This document shows, in pieces, positions 4,015 to 5,075 of a stretch of 5,075 nt of DNA. The DNA comes from an uncultured Veillonella sp. (GTDB lineage: Bacteria; Bacillota; Negativicutes; Veillonellales; Veillonellaceae): positions 1 to 5,075 of the forward strand of contig CAKPSA010000085.1 in the NCBI GenBank assembly GCA_934183145.1. Reading direction: 5' to 3'. How positions within the stretch are numbered: the stretch's first letter is position 1; each line of letters starts with the position of its first letter. A program made the position numbers and the translations under genes. The notes under the pieces are model-generated. The model was given only the letters and a program-made list of their open reading frames with translations. It had not been told where the DNA came from and did no database searches.

Positions 4015-5075
4015 ATGAATCAACGAGTCATAGCAACCATAGGAGCCCTCTTAATTGGGACTGCCATCATAAGTGGTTGTGGATCTGAAAAGCAACCTGA
4101 GGATACGAGCCTCAAGGTGCGTACTATCACCATCGGTGAAGAATCTGGTACTACAGGCGCTGGCTATGCAGGTACCATCCATAATAAAACGGAAACAAAC
4201 TTAGCCTTTCAAATTGGAGGGCGCGTCATCAATAAATTCGTAAATGTTGGTGATGTGGTGCAAGCAGGCCAAGTTATCGCTCAAATCAATGGTTCCGATA
4301 CATCAGCTCAAGTGCAAAATGCTGAGGGTGCTGTGAAAGCTGCTCAATCGGCCTATGAATTAGCAGAAACCAATGCTAAACGATATCGAGAGCTCTACGC
4401 GCAACAAGCGATTAGTAAATTACAATTAGACCAAGCAGAAAACCAATTGAATGCTACCTCTGCTCAATTACAACAAGCACAGGCTAGTCTCAATTTGAGT
4501 AGCAATCAAAATAGCTATACTAATTTGACCGCTCCTGATACAGGTATTATTACAGCTTTCAACATTGAAGCAGGTCAAGTCGTAGCAGCTGGTCAAAGCG
4601 TTGGTACCTTAGCAGCTGGTCGCGACCCGGAAGCAGTCATTGCCCTTCCTGAGCAAGAATTGACCAAGGTTCATGTAGGTAGCCCTGCTACTATTACATT
4701 CTGGGCTCTACCTGATGTAACCGTGCAAGGTGTGGTCCGTGAAATTTCACCAGTTCCTGACCCTGTGGCAAGAACGTATACCGTAAAAATTGCCTTACAA
4801 AATCCTCCAAAAGAGGTACAACTAGGAATGACGGTCAATGCTAATCTATCTACTACAGATAGCACCAATATTTCCATTCCGTTAACAGCTCTTGTAAAAG
4901 ATTCTAACGGCAATAATGCAGTGTATATTATCCGAGACAAAAAAGCTCATCTCGTACCGATTAAGACCGGTGAGTTTGGTAAGAACTCCGTCATCGTTAC
5001 ATCTGGTTTAGCTAAAGGTGACATTGTCATCACCGCAGGTACCCAACAATTACAAGAAGGGACGGCGGTTAGTCA
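4015..5075 (+). CDS. RND efflux periplasmic adaptor lipoprotein (HlyD/MFP family), 3' end cut by window edge
   Basis: The frame is open for 353 complete codons to the window edge; the usual family length suggests only a short C-terminal piece is missing. The adaptor would bridge an inner-membrane RND pump to a TolC-type outer-membrane channel in drug or solute efflux. Residues 1-22 form a lipoprotein signal peptide ending in ISGC with Cys22 as the lipid site. The lipoyl (barrel-sandwich) halves are at about 66-95 and 171-200. Between them is a short alpha-helical hairpin (96-165) rich in Ala and Gln. Its tip carries the RLS docking motif Arg123, Leu127, Ser134, which in AcrA/MacA-type adaptors contacts TolC. 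A beta-barrel domain (205-280) and the start of the membrane-proximal domain (281 on) follow. The start is supported by AAGGAG (4002-4007) 7 bases before the ATG. A 10-bp inverted repeat just upstream suggests regulation. A permease gene is expected next, outside the window. The substrate is unknown. Confidence 0.92.
   Translation, partial: MNQRVIATIGALLIGTAIISGCGSEKQPEDTSLKVRTITIGEESGTTGAGYAGTIHNKTETNLAFQIGGRVINKFVNVGDVVQAGQVIAQINGSDTSAQVQNAEGAVKAAQSAYELAETNAKRYRELYAQQAISKLQLDQAENQLNATSAQLQQAQASLNLSSNQNSYTNLTAPDTGIITAFNIEAGQVVAAGQSVGTLAAGRDPEAVIALPEQELTKVHVGSPATITFWALPDVTVQGVVREISPVPDPVARTYTVKIALQNPPKEVQLGMTVNANLSTTDSTNISIPLTALVKDSNGNNAVYIIRDKKAHLVPIKTGEFGKNSVIVTSGLAKGDIVITAGTQQLQEGTAVS

Noticed and set aside
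4671..4940. Minus-strand open frame of 89 codons inside the efflux adaptor gene
   Set aside because: It is antisense to the adaptor, whose frame shows all expected family motifs; this one shows none.
1..5075. Search for tRNA, rRNA, CRISPR arrays, insertion sequences and transposase fragments
   Set aside because: By eye I saw no cloverleaf, no regularly spaced repeats, no terminal inverted repeats with target duplications, and no transposase motifs in any frame.

Overview
The window looks like the chromosome of a diderm Firmicute (Negativicutes), most likely Veillonella or a close relative. Base composition is low to moderate GC with AT-rich intergenic DNA, and ribosome binding sites are strong and AGGAGG-like, as in Firmicutes. 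Yet the last gene encodes a lipid-anchored RND efflux adaptor with a TolC-docking motif, which needs an outer membrane. The genus is an inference from protein resemblance recalled from memory, not from a search.

Layout, left to right. (1) A minus-strand gene (17-1129) of unknown function has a helical N-terminus, an acidic middle and a very lysine-rich repetitive tail. Its start is probably a GTG, not the ATG four codons upstream. (2) A minus-strand class I SAM-dependent methyltransferase (1289-1888) has its own promoter. (3) The 487-base gap before the next large gene is not empty. It holds a 28-residue hydrophobic peptide gene on the minus strand (2113-2199) with a strong ribosome binding site. 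The peptide gene is closed by a bidirectional terminator (2065-2098). From the other side of that terminator a perfect TATAAT box would drive a short plus-strand RNA (about 2024-2097). That RNA carries a near-copy of the peptide gene's start-codon region in the opposite transcriptional sense. This is the architecture of a par/fst-type type I toxin-antitoxin module and is the main discovery candidate. (4) A plus-strand CNNM/CorC-family membrane transporter (2376-3740, often called 'hemolysin family protein') follows, shielded by a symmetrical hairpin and carrying its own promoter and terminator. (5) A 199-base AT-rich intergenic region holds a perfect 10-bp inverted repeat. (6) An RND efflux periplasmic adaptor lipoprotein (4015 to the window edge, incomplete) ends the window.

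The large genes do not form one pathway. The two left genes are transcribed leftwards from separate promoters. The transporter and the adaptor are transcribed rightwards and are separated by a terminator. The adaptor is probably the first gene of an efflux operon whose permease lies beyond the edge. The toxin-antitoxin candidate sits in the divergent gap between the methyltransferase and the transporter, flanked by terminators, as expected of a self-contained module.
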